Assembly: GCA_023392635.1 (NCBI GenBank)
Contig: JAEVYS010000056.1
Span: 1-64,000 of the forward strand
DNA from: Actinomycetes bacterium
GTDB taxonomy: Bacteria > Actinomycetota > Actinomycetes > Propionibacteriales > Propionibacteriaceae
Reading direction: 5' to 3'
DNA length: 64,000 bases
The position numbers and the translations under genes were made by a program. The notes beneath the pieces are model-generated. The model searched no databases. It was not told the origin of the DNA and saw only the letters and a list, made by a program, of their open reading frames with translations. Below are positions 40,549 through 49,299 of this stretch, one piece after another. Every line of letters begins with the position of its first letter. Positions within the stretch are counted from its first letter, which is position 1.

Positions 40549-41856
40549 ATGCCGACCCCGCACGCCCGCCCGATCACCGAGCATCCCGTCTTCCTGGTCG
40601 TCGAGCAGGTCGGTACCGGGGGGATCACGCGGGCGGTGTTCAATCAGGCCGCGATCCTGACCGAACACGGGTTCGGCGACGTCACGGTGGCGACCGTGGA
40701 CCCCGAGCGCTCCGATTTCCTCGACAAGGCGGAGCGCGGCGGCCTGTGGCCTGAAGGCGTCAAGGCGAGGAACCTGCCGGAGGAGTGGCCGCAGGAGTGG
40801 GCCGCGGCGCAGGGCGACGAGCGCCGGGTCACGGCACTGAAGCTGCGCTGGCTGGAACAGCTGGGCTCCGGCTCACCGGCGAAGCCCTACGTGATCGCCG
40901 AGCATCGGGAGACGATCAGCCTCGTGCAGCGGGTGAGCGGTCGACGCGCGATCAAGATCGCCCTGGTGCACGACAACCAGTTCGCCACCGGACGGAAGAC
41001 CGCGATTCCGACGATCGCCGACACCAACCGGGAACAGATGCTCGGTGCCCTGTGGTCGCTGCACGCCCTGGTGGGCCTGACCGAGCACCAGACCGGCGAC
41101 CTCCGCAAGCTCGCGGGACGATGGGGAGCGCGTGTCTTCTCCGCCCCGAACGAGGCCCACATGCCGGCCGTCGACTTCCCTGCGCCCGATCCCCACAAGA
41201 TCACGATCGTTTCGCGACTGATCCCGCGGAAGCGGATCTCCGAGATCCTGCACGCGTTCGCGATCGTCGTCGCACAGCGTCCCGACGCCAAGCTCGACAT
41301 CTACGGCGGCGGGGCTTCCAAGACCAGCCTGATGGAATTGTCGCGATCCCTCGGTCTCGACGACTCGGTGCAGTTCTTCGTCTCCACGCTGACTCCCCTC
41401 GATGCCATGGCCACGGGCCACTTCGGCATCCTCACGTCCACCTCCGAGGCCATGCCGCTCACGCTCCTGGAGTCGTACTCGGTGGCGCGCCCGGTCATCT
41501 CCTATCGCTTCCGTTACGGCCCCGAATCGATGATCCGGGACGGCGTGACCGGCTACCTGGTCGATGACAAGGACCGGGAAGGTCTCGCCGCCCGGATGAT
41601 CGAGTTGCTGGACGACCCCGAGAAGGCACTGTCGATGGGGCGGGCGGGACGGGAGTTCGCCCGCGAGCAGTACTCCCGCGAGCAGGTCTGGCTGGCGTGG
41701 GAGAGGTTCCTGACGGCCGCGCGGGACAACCGGGCGTGGCGACTCCCGCCCTTCCTCTTCAGGCTTCGCGTTCCGCTCCGCGGCGAGCGGGTCCCCATCC
41801 TCGCCGCGGCCTACAGGTTCACCAGCCGCAGGGTCAGGAAGGCGATCGGATGGTGA
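40549..41856 (+). CDS. Glycosyltransferase family 4
   Basis: A 435-aa retaining glycosyltransferase of the GT-B fold. The N-terminal half has EQVGTGGITRAVFNQAAILT, a form of the glycine loop seen in poly(glycerol-phosphate) alpha-glucosyltransferases (TagE/TarM-like). The C-terminal half has ITIVSRLIPRKRISEILHAF (about 215-234), LDIYGGGASKTSL and the STSEAMPLTLLESYSVARPV nucleotide-sugar block with the E-x7-E pattern. It could decorate the teichoic acid made by the 51-63 kb locus. The ATG at 40549 is preferred for its gagagg site; the ATG at 40531 is the leaderless option. It overlaps the next gene by 7 nt. Confidence 0.82.
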   Translation: MPTPHARPITEHPVFLVVEQVGTGGITRAVFNQAAILTEHGFGDVTVATVDPERSDFLDKAERGGLWPEGVKARNLPEEWPQEWAAAQGDERRVTALKLRWLEQLGSGSPAKPYVIAEHRETISLVQRVSGRRAIKIALVHDNQFATGRKTAIPTIADTNREQMLGALWSLHALVGLTEHQTGDLRKLAGRWGARVFSAPNEAHMPAVDFPAPDPHKITIVSRLIPRKRISEILHAFAIVVAQRPDAKLDIYGGGASKTSLMELSRSLGLDDSVQFFVSTLTPLDAMATGHFGILTSTSEAMPLTLLESYSVARPVISYRFRYGPESMIRDGVTGYLVDDKDREGLAARMIELLDDPEKALSMGRAGREFAREQYSREQVWLAWERFLTAARDNRAWRLPPFLFRLRVPLRGERVPILAAAYRFTSRRVRKAIGW

Positions 41857-44327
41857 GTCGCAGGCGGCTGGCGGAACTGGCCGCCCGACTGGGACGGACG
41901 CCCCTGGGCCGAACGGTGGTACGCCGGCTGCCGGCGCCGGTGCGCACGAAGCTGTGGAAGGGCGCCGGCGGAGAAGGTGAGATCGCACGCCGGTTCAGCA
42001 GGCCGGAGACGGCGGAATCTGCGGTCGAGGAAGCGCTCGCCCACGTCCGCCGGCTCCTCGGAGAGGGCCGCTCCGGTCAGGCCCGCACGTTCGCCGACCT
42101 CGTCCACGACCAGCCGGACGCCCGGCCCCTGGGCTGCCTCCTGCGGGGCGTGGTCGCCGCGCACGAGCGGCGTCACCGCCTCGCGGCCGCCGCCTTCGAC
42201 GAGGCGCCCGACCTGGCCTTCCGCCACGCGGGCTCTGCGTACCTGGATGCCGTGTTCGCGTCCGACCCCGCCGTCGGCCTCCGGGTCGCAGAAGGGCTGC
42301 TCGACGGACCGTCCGACCGCCTCGGCGGCGAGGAGTGGTTCACGCTGGTCGGGCATCTCTACGGGCTCGCCGCACCGGAAGCCACGGCGAAGGCGTTCGC
42401 CCGGGCCGACGCGGACAGCACCGGTGACGGCCGGCTGCGGCGGAGACTGGACTGGACCCGACCCTGGATCGGCGCGGAGCCGAACAGGTCGTCGGCACCG
42501 GTTCCCGAAGGCCGGGTGAGCTTCGCGCTGATCGACTACCGTCAGCCGGGCCCCGACGGCGGCGCCTCCTCGCGCAACATCGGCGACTGGGCCCAAACCC
42601 TGGCCAGCCTCGGCCACCTCGTCCGCCATCGTGGAGCGCGGTTCCACGGCACTCCCGAACTCGCCGGCCTGCTGGAGCGGCTACAGGAGCGCGTTCGGCC
42701 CGAACTGGTCCTCGACGGACCTGTGGCCGATGTCGAGGTCTGCGTCCTTCAGCGCGACGCCTCCAGCTACCAGCAGTTCCCCCCGAACACCTGGGCACTC
42801 GTCTTCGGCTGGTTCATGCACCCGCTGTTCGACCTCGAGATCCACGACTTCCCCCTGCACCGCAACATCGAGCCGATCTTCGTGTCGTTCCACTGCGCGA
42901 AGAAGGCGATGCTCACCGACGAGGCGGTGGCGTACCTCAAGGCGAACTCACCGATCGGGTGCCGCGACTGGACGACCGTCGACATCCTGCTCTCCCTGGG
43001 GATCCCGGCCTTCTTCTCCGGTTGCATCACCACGACGGTCAACACCGTCTTCCCCGACCTCTCCGACCAGCCGGCCCCCCGCACCCTCTACGTCGACGCC
43101 ACTCGCTCACCGGTGCCACCGGGCGTGGAGAACGTCCGCCAGTCCCTGCCGCAGGTGCTCACCAACACGTTCGAGCAGAACGTCGAGGCCGTCGTCGAAC
43201 GCCTGGATCGGTGGCGCGCCGACTACACCGAGGTGGAGACCTCACGGCTGCACGTCTACCTGCCGTGCCGCTCGCTCGGCCTGCGTACCCGCTACGAACC
43301 GGACAGCTTCTCCGATCCCCGCGTCAACGGCCTGCTCCCCCTGTCCGACGAAGGCTTCGAAGCCATCAGGGTCGGCATGCGCGAGCGTCTGGCACCGGTC
43401 ATGGCCGCGATTCTGGAAGGCCGGTCCGCCGACCAGGTGCGGGACCTGTGGCGGCAACTCACCGCGGAGGAGGTGGAGACGGCCAGGCGGCGGCACGAGA
43501 AGCGTCCGGTGTCGCGCGAGTCGCACCCCGACGCCGTGGCAGCGCGCCGGCTCCGTCCGGCCGGGCCCCCCGCGGCGCTCAATGTGGTCTACGTGCCGCG
43601 CTCCGGAGAAGCGAAGTTCCTGCCCGCCGCCCTGCGAGCGTCCTTGCGCCAGTTGCCGCGCGACGCAGCGGTGTGGGTGGTGGGGCCCGGTGCGCGACCC
43701 GTCGGCGTCCAGGACGACCGGCTGCGCTTCGTTGACACCAGCACCCTCTTCACCGGACCCGTCTCCGGAGAGCACCGCGACCGGGTGTTGTCGCTCCTGC
43801 CCGAGCTGCTCCCCGCAGACCGTGCCGTCGTGCTGCCGGTGGCCAGTGTCGTCGTCGCGGACCTGGCCGGCCTGGCGGAGGTCGATCTCGCGGGCTCGCA
43901 CATCGCGGCCCGGCTCTCCAGCTCCGCCCTCACCAGCGGCAGCCAGTCGCTGTTCCGAGCCGCACGGGCGTTCGACCGGGAGGTGGAGCTCGCGAACGAG
44001 TTGTTGCGCGAGACCTTCCAGCGGCACACCTTCGATTTTCCCGCCCTGGATGTCGAGGTGCTCGTGCTCGACCTCGCCGGCATGCGGGAGGCCGGCACGA
44101 CAAAGCGCCTGCTCGACGGCATTGACCGCTACCGCCTGTCGTGGGCGAACTCGCTCCTGTTCGAGTTTGGTTCCGACGTCCGCGCACTGGATCCCGCCTG
44201 GGCACGCGTCCCCACCCGGGACCCCGAAACCGACGCGCGCATCTGGGTCTGGCTCGACTCGCCGAAGCCCTGGAGCGGGGCCTATTCGTCGTCAGCGGCG
44301 CTGTGGGAGGACGCGACCGCAACCTGA
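41850..44327 (+). CDS. Polysaccharide pyruvyltransferase-like/GT8-like fusion
   Basis: An 825-aa cytoplasmic protein I assign by parts. Residues about 1-210 form a helical, possibly TPR-like region. Residues about 225-560 resemble the polysaccharide pyruvyltransferase family, with RNIGDWAQTLAS, PIFVSFHCAKKAM, NSPIGCRDWTTVDILLSLGI and PAFFSGCITTTV. Residues about 570-800 resemble a GT8-type domain (LNVVYVPRSGEAKFLPAALR, VEVLVLDLAGMREAGTTKRL), but its metal-binding DxD is missing where VVLPVASVVVADLAGL stands, so this half may be inactive or only bind. The ATG at 41850 overlaps the GT4 gene by 7 nt; an aggaagg site lies 8 nt upstream. The two genes form a polymer-modifying unit. Confidence 0.6.
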   Translation: MVSRRRLAELAARLGRTPLGRTVVRRLPAPVRTKLWKGAGGEGEIARRFSRPETAESAVEEALAHVRRLLGEGRSGQARTFADLVHDQPDARPLGCLLRGVVAAHERRHRLAAAAFDEAPDLAFRHAGSAYLDAVFASDPAVGLRVAEGLLDGPSDRLGGEEWFTLVGHLYGLAAPEATAKAFARADADSTGDGRLRRRLDWTRPWIGAEPNRSSAPVPEGRVSFALIDYRQPGPDGGASSRNIGDWAQTLASLGHLVRHRGARFHGTPELAGLLERLQERVRPELVLDGPVADVEVCVLQRDASSYQQFPPNTWALVFGWFMHPLFDLEIHDFPLHRNIEPIFVSFHCAKKAMLTDEAVAYLKANSPIGCRDWTTVDILLSLGIPAFFSGCITTTVNTVFPDLSDQPAPRTLYVDATRSPVPPGVENVRQSLPQVLTNTFEQNVEAVVERLDRWRADYTEVETSRLHVYLPCRSLGLRTRYEPDSFSDPRVNGLLPLSDEGFEAIRVGMRERLAPVMAAILEGRSADQVRDLWRQLTAEEVETARRRHEKRPVSRESHPDAVAARRLRPAGPPAALNVVYVPRSGEAKFLPAALRASLRQLPRDAAVWVVGPGARPVGVQDDRLRFVDTSTLFTGPVSGEHRDRVLSLLPELLPADRAVVLPVASVVVADLAGLAEVDLAGSHIAARLSSSALTSGSQSLFRAARAFDREVELANELLRETFQRHTFDFPALDVEVLVLDLAGMREAGTTKRLLDGIDRYRLSWANSLLFEFGSDVRALDPAWARVPTRDPETDARIWVWLDSPKPWSGAYSSSAALWEDATAT

Positions 44328-44358
44328 ACGTTTGGTAAGAAACTCGGGGCCCGGGTGC

Positions 44359-44364
44359 TAGAGT
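44359..44364 (+). promoter_or_regulatory. -10 box, leaderless start of secreted nuclease gene
   Basis: TAGAGT, 6 nt before the GTG at 44371. Confidence 0.55.
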
Positions 44365-44370
44365 CTGGCC

Positions 44371-45873
44371 GTGCTGAGGACGCCACGATCCCGCTGGTCA
44401 GCGGGCGCGAGTTGCCTGGTGATCTCGGCTGCCATGCTCGCCGGGTCCATCGAGCCCGCCGTCGCCGAGCCGACCGCGACGGCCCCCTCCCTCTCCGACA
44501 TCAGCGTCAGCGCCCGTGCCCAGGTGGCCGTGATCGCCTGGCAGGGACCCGCGGGCGACACCTACCGCGTGGACATCGACCAGGACGCGGACTTCAGCAG
44601 CCCGGAGCTGGAACGGGTCACCACAGCGACGCTGGTCGTCGCGTCGGATCTCACCCCCAGCACCGGCTACCACGTGCGCGTGGCACTGGCGGACGGGAGT
44701 TCGGGCTCGCTGGTCACGTCCTTCCAGACCACCGCCGCGCTGCCGGCCGTTCCACAGCCCCTGCTCTCGGCGGCGGCGACCACGGCCACGGAATTCCGGG
44801 CGAGCCTCACCCCCTTCGTCGATGAGGTGACCTACGAGGTCGAACTCGCCAGGGACGCAACCTTCGCCGACCCGATCCGACGGACGGTCACCAGCCCCGA
44901 CCTCGTGTTCGACCGACTGGCGGCCGCAACGACCTACTACGCGAGAGTGCGCGTCGCTGCGACGCCGGGCACCCAGGCGGGCGACTGGTCGGCGGTGGTC
45001 GAGCAGACCACCGCCGCGGTCTCCCCCTTGGTGGTGGGCACGTTCAATGTCGGCTGCTACCTCTGCTCAGGGGCTCACCTGCCGAAGTGGGAGAAGCGAC
45101 GCGACGCCGTGGCGGAGCGCATCAATGCCGAGGCTCCGGACGTGCTGGGCCTCGAGGAACTCGCCCACAGCCGCGTGCGCGGCAGCGGCACCCCGCAGGT
45201 CAACGACCTGATGAACCGGCTGGCGGCGCAGTACGCGACAACGACGTGCGGAACGCGCAACTCACCGGTGTGCACGACGGCGCGCAACGAGGTACACATC
45301 GTCTACAACACCAGGACCATCGAGGTCCTCGACTCCGGGCTGCTCAAGCTGCCCACCTCGAAGGGTGCGGGAGTGCGGCGGTGGATGGCCTGGGCCGTGC
45401 TCAAGCAGAAGAGCACCGGCAAGCGGTTCGTCTTCGGAGCGATCCACCTGCGCGTCGGCTCCAAGTGGGCGTCCCTGCGGGTCCGTCAGGCCAAGGCTGC
45501 CGTGGAGGTGCTCCGCTCCCACGGCATGGGCAACCTTCCCGCCGTCCTCGTGGGCGACTTCAACAGCAACCGGCACGCGCCGGGCGGGAACCCGCCGTAC
45601 CGCGTCATGACGGGCAGCGGACTTGTCGATCCCCTGGGCCGTGGGGTCGGCGGCAAGGACATCGTGGAGAAGGAAGTCCACACGAAGTACAACAGCTACA
45701 ACCGCTACTCGCGCCGCCCGCCGCACTCCGGAACGAACATCGACTACATCTTCACGACGCCGATGCGCGTCAGCGAGTACGAGGTGTGTGTTCGGCTCGA
45801 CTCCTCCGGCCGCGTCGTCGGAACGATCCCTTCGGACCACCACATGCTCAAGGCCACGGTCTGGCTGAAGTAG
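44371..45873 (+). CDS. Secreted endonuclease/exonuclease/phosphatase-family enzyme with FN3-like domains
   Basis: A 500-aa exported protein. The signal peptide has a basic start (MLRTPRSRW) and cleavage after IEPAVA. Two fibronectin-III-like domains follow (about 45-130 and 135-210), then an EEP catalytic domain (about 215-500). The active-site set is visible: TFNVGCYL, LGLEELAHS (metal Glu), FGAIHLRVGS (His), VLVGDFNSNRHAPG (Asp-x-Asn), NIDYIFTTP and the final PSDHHMLKA (Asp-His). This fits a DNase or phosphodiesterase acting outside the cell. It is a close paralogue of the gene at 49300-50865. The start has a -10 box and no ribosome site. Confidence 0.86.
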   Translation: MLRTPRSRWSAGASCLVISAAMLAGSIEPAVAEPTATAPSLSDISVSARAQVAVIAWQGPAGDTYRVDIDQDADFSSPELERVTTATLVVASDLTPSTGYHVRVALADGSSGSLVTSFQTTAALPAVPQPLLSAAATTATEFRASLTPFVDEVTYEVELARDATFADPIRRTVTSPDLVFDRLAAATTYYARVRVAATPGTQAGDWSAVVEQTTAAVSPLVVGTFNVGCYLCSGAHLPKWEKRRDAVAERINAEAPDVLGLEELAHSRVRGSGTPQVNDLMNRLAAQYATTTCGTRNSPVCTTARNEVHIVYNTRTIEVLDSGLLKLPTSKGAGVRRWMAWAVLKQKSTGKRFVFGAIHLRVGSKWASLRVRQAKAAVEVLRSHGMGNLPAVLVGDFNSNRHAPGGNPPYRVMTGSGLVDPLGRGVGGKDIVEKEVHTKYNSYNRYSRRPPHSGTNIDYIFTTPMRVSEYEVCVRLDSSGRVVGTIPSDHHMLKATVWLK

Positions 45874-46039
45874 CCGGGAGCCCGTTCGACCACCCAGCTC
45901 CCGACCCGGCCACGTCCGGGCGGGTGTCCCGCATCCCGGCGAAACCACCGGCCCGGCGCGACCACAGCCGGATGTGCGCCGGCAGCCGGTCACCGGCCTG
46001 GGCCGCGCGCCTCGCGGCCGCGACCCGGGCGCGTGTGGG

Positions 46040-48625
46040 CTACTTGGCTGTGACCCGCACGGTGGCCGACACGGGCCGCTCCGCTCCGGCGGGAGCGGCC
46101 TTGGTCGTCACCTCGAGCCGCCAGTAGTGGGTGGCCAGCACCTTCATGGCGAGCTTCACCGACGTCGACCCCGCCGGGATTGTCAGCCTGGTCTTGGTCG
46201 ACCACCCCCCCGTCGCGTTCTTGTACTGGAGCGCGAGCTCCGCGGGATAGGTCGCGGGGAACGGACTGGTCCACGTCGCCGTGAAGGTTGCGGTCGCGCC
46301 CTTCCTCACCGAGCTCGGCGCGCTGAGGACCGGTTTCGGCACCGTCGCCCCCAGGGCGCTGCCGTAGGTGGTGAGCGTGACGGGCGCCGACGGGGTGGCC
46401 GTCGTGCCGCTGGGCACAGCCCTCGACGTGGGCACGACCCGCCAGGTGTGCGTGCTGGTCATGGGGAGGGCGAACTCCTTGACCGTCGAGCCGCTGGCGA
46501 TCGTCACGGTCGTCTTCGTCACCCAGGCGCCCGCGCTGTTCCGGTACTGGACGGCCAGCTCGGCGGGCCTGCCGGGGGCGTACGGGCTCGCCCACGTGGC
46601 AGCCATGGTCACCGAAGCGGTGGAGGCGAACCGTTCCGGGCCGGTGAGGACCGGCGTCCCGCTCGCTGCCGGACGGGCCAGTACCGTGACCGACGCCGAG
46701 TAGAGCCAGTCGTCGGTGAGGATCGCGTCAGCGGGCTTGGTGATCGCGACGGTCTTCACCCGCCAGATCCGGTTCGCCGCCGCCGTGTAGGTGAACGTGG
46801 CCTGACCGCCGGTCACCGGCACCTGGCCCGCGCTGACCCAGGTCTCGTCATCGGGCTTGAGGTACTCGAACTGGACCGTCCCGTCGTAGTCACCCTTGGG
46901 GTAACTCGCCTTGAGGGTGGCCGTGGCCCCCACCGCCACCGACTTCGGCGCCGAGTTGATCACCGGCTGGCGGATCATGCTCGAGGAGATCACGGTGATC
47001 TTTGCGGTGGCCGCGTACCCGCCCGAGAACGTCCGGGCGGTGATGGTGGCCGTTCCCGGGGAGATCGCCGTAACGGTGCCCGTCGAACTGACCGTGGCGA
47101 CGCCGGTGTCGGAACTCGACCACTGGATGGTCCGCACCGACGCGTTGGACGGCGAGACCGCCGCTGTCAGCTTCGTCGTCTCGTCCACCGCGATCGTGGC
47201 AGTCGTCGGGGAGACGCTCACGCCCGCAACCGGGATCTTCGCCGGGTACTTCGCCATCGAGTACATCCGGTCGGCATGGGCGGAGATCGCCTTGACGCCG
47301 GTCTCGTGGTTGATCCGGATCACACTCTCGTCGGCGGTGAGCCCGGGGGCGTTGAAGTTCGCGGAACCGGTGAACGCGGCATAGCTGTAGGCACCGGAGG
47401 CCGTCTTGTAGGTCATCGTCATGGTCTTGTCGTGCACGTTCTGGTAGCGGATGCCGCCGATGATGCTGCCCAGCCACTTGCTCATCGCGAAGTAGTTCTT
47501 GGTGAGGATCAGGACGAAGTCCTTGTCCAGCACCGTCTGGATGCTGCATCCCTCAGCCTTCAGGGCCTTCAGCGCGTTACCGATCCCCTGCCGGCCGGTG
47601 GAGAACATCGAGTGGACGATGCGGATCTTGCAGCTGTACTTCGTCGGGCCGCCGTACTTCTTCATCTTGCTGCGCAGGTAGTTGAACTCGAAGTCCACCA
47701 TGGAGCCGCCGACCTTCGCCCGGGGCGAGGGGTAGAAGGTGACGCCGTCGAGGCTGCCCTTGATGCCGTTGGTCGCGGCGTCCCAGTAGGCGGAGTTCGC
47801 CTTCTCGGCCATCATCGGCTCCCACACGTCCGAGAGCACGCCGTTGTAGAGATTGGCATCGCCGTACACCACGACCATCGTGTTGGCCGCGCGGCCGCCG
47901 CTCGTGCCGTTCAGGTTGGCCGTGGTCACCGTCGTCACGTTGCTCCACACCTTGCCCGTGGCATCCTTCGTGCGCGAGAACAGCCCGAACTTCGAGTGCA
48001 TGTCCGCGCCGTTGTAGGTCGAGACGCACGCGCCGGCCGGCTTGCTGCACAGCTTCATCACGCCCGAGTCGAGGAGCAGGTCCGCCAGGCTGCTGCCGTT
48101 CGCCTTCGACGTCAGCAGACTGTCGCGCTGCCCGATCGCCATGATGTGGGCGCGGCGTTCCTCCGGGGTGCTGTAGTTGTTCAGCTGGTCGCGCAGCGCC
48201 TTGGTGATGCTGGACATGGTCTCGGTGATGACGCCGGTGGTGTCGCGCACCTCCCACTTGTTCGTGTCCGGGTTGAGCGCCGCCGCGTACTTGTCCTGGT
48301 AGGTGTTGTAGATCGCGAGCCGGGTGTAGTCCCCGGTGGGAACCGACTTCACGAGGTAGGCGAGGGCGTTGACCGCGCGCCAGTCGAGGTTCTTGCGATC
48401 CTCCTGAGCCTGCGCCTTGGTGTCGTTGTCACCGATCGAGGTGTAGATCTCGACGCGGCCCGAGCCCACGGAGTAGGCGACGTCGGGGGTAACCGCGGTG
48501 GGATCGACGAACACCGCAGGGTCGGGCGGCTGCGACGCGGCCGTCGCGGTGTCGGGGATCAGGGACGGCAGCCCCACCATGACCAGAGCGCAGGCAACCA
48601 CTGTGGCAATACGTCGCGTCCCCAT
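46040..48625 (-). CDS. Secreted phospholipase D-like protein with Ig-like repeats
   Basis: An 861-aa exported protein: signal peptide (RRIATVVACALVMVG core, cleavage near PDTATA), a PLD-type catalytic domain (about 30-410), a Big2-like Ig domain (about 415-500) and three further Ig-like domains with TWASPYAP and TWTSPFPA strands. The two HKD-type motifs are DMHSKFGLFSRT (about 210) and NVHDKTMTMTY...TGSANFNAPGL (about 340-375). The first has His and Lys but lacks the usual Asp spacing, so activity may be altered. Likely a secreted nuclease or phosphodiesterase. The ATG at 48625 has a gaggggt site. It converges with the secreted nuclease gene at 44371. Confidence 0.78.
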   Translation of the reverse strand: MGTRRIATVVACALVMVGLPSLIPDTATAASQPPDPAVFVDPTAVTPDVAYSVGSGRVEIYTSIGDNDTKAQAQEDRKNLDWRAVNALAYLVKSVPTGDYTRLAIYNTYQDKYAAALNPDTNKWEVRDTTGVITETMSSITKALRDQLNNYSTPEERRAHIMAIGQRDSLLTSKANGSSLADLLLDSGVMKLCSKPAGACVSTYNGADMHSKFGLFSRTKDATGKVWSNVTTVTTANLNGTSGGRAANTMVVVYGDANLYNGVLSDVWEPMMAEKANSAYWDAATNGIKGSLDGVTFYPSPRAKVGGSMVDFEFNYLRSKMKKYGGPTKYSCKIRIVHSMFSTGRQGIGNALKALKAEGCSIQTVLDKDFVLILTKNYFAMSKWLGSIIGGIRYQNVHDKTMTMTYKTASGAYSYAAFTGSANFNAPGLTADESVIRINHETGVKAISAHADRMYSMAKYPAKIPVAGVSVSPTTATIAVDETTKLTAAVSPSNASVRTIQWSSSDTGVATVSSTGTVTAISPGTATITARTFSGGYAATAKITVISSSMIRQPVINSAPKSVAVGATATLKASYPKGDYDGTVQFEYLKPDDETWVSAGQVPVTGGQATFTYTAAANRIWRVKTVAITKPADAILTDDWLYSASVTVLARPAASGTPVLTGPERFASTASVTMAATWASPYAPGRPAELAVQYRNSAGAWVTKTTVTIASGSTVKEFALPMTSTHTWRVVPTSRAVPSGTTATPSAPVTLTTYGSALGATVPKPVLSAPSSVRKGATATFTATWTSPFPATYPAELALQYKNATGGWSTKTRLTIPAGSTSVKLAMKVLATHYWRLEVTTKAAPAGAERPVSATVRVTAK

Positions 48626-48753
48626 GCAAAAACCCCTCTGCCAAATACGCGCTAGTTCACCCACGATTATCCGACACGGTACCGGCGGTTCGCTGGCCTG
48701 AGCAATTTGTTCCGGCGATCCCACGGGGTGGACGGTCGCGGGCGACCGCCGCC

Positions 48754-49263
48754 TCAGTTGCAGAGCTTCTCGGACGCCGTGCGGATCGCATCCATGGCGT
48801 CGTTGAGCTTCGGCAGGTACCGCACCTGGGCGATGATGGCGTCCTCGTCGCCGGTGTCGATCGTCACCTTGAAGTCCTTCAGGTACTGGATCACCTTGCG
48901 GTAGTCGGCGGCGATCGCCTTCGGCGCGTTCCTGGACGCCGCCTCATACTTGGCGATCGTGTCGCCGGCCCAGGCCGAGAGTTTCGCGATGTCGAGTTGC
49001 TCGTCATCGCTTTGCGGATCATCCTGCGTGGCGAGGATCTCCTTGTAGTCCACGCAGTACTGCTGCTCGGGCGTCAGCGGGGTGGCGCTCGGGCTCGGGG
49101 TCGGTGTGGCGCTCGCGGACGGTACCGGCGCCGCCGACGAGGGAGGCGCCGAGCCCGTCGAGGGCGACGGCAGCGCCGGCGAACAGGAGGCGAGGAGTCC
49201 CGCCAGCGCGAGCGCTGCCACCCACCTCAGCGGGCGCCCGCGTCGGGTCCTGTCAACCGGCAT
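48754..49263 (-). CDS. Lipoprotein of unknown function
   Basis: A 169-aa lipoprotein. After a basic start (MPVDRTRRGRPLRW) and hydrophobic core, the lipobox is LLASC, giving a mature N-terminal Cys at residue 27. A Ser/Pro/Thr-rich linker follows (about 30-63), then a helical domain with one Cys (YCVDYKEILATQDDPQ) and one near the end (EKLCN), which may pair. I do not recognise the domain. It has its own leaderless start (TAAGCT, 6 nt upstream) and lies among secreted enzymes. Confidence 0.8.
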   Translation of the reverse strand: MPVDRTRRGRPLRWVAALALAGLLASCSPALPSPSTGSAPPSSAAPVPSASATPTPSPSATPLTPEQQYCVDYKEILATQDDPQSDDEQLDIAKLSAWAGDTIAKYEAASRNAPKAIAADYRKVIQYLKDFKVTIDTGDEDAIIAQVRYLPKLNDAMDAIRTASEKLCN

Positions 49264-49269
49264 GCCGCC

Positions 49270-49275
49270 AGCTTA
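49270..49275 (-). promoter_or_regulatory. -10 box, leaderless start of lipoprotein gene
   Basis: TAAGCT on the minus strand, 6 nt before the ATG at 49263. Confidence 0.5.
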
Positions 49276-49299
49276 GCCACGCCGGCTCCAGCCGCCGGA

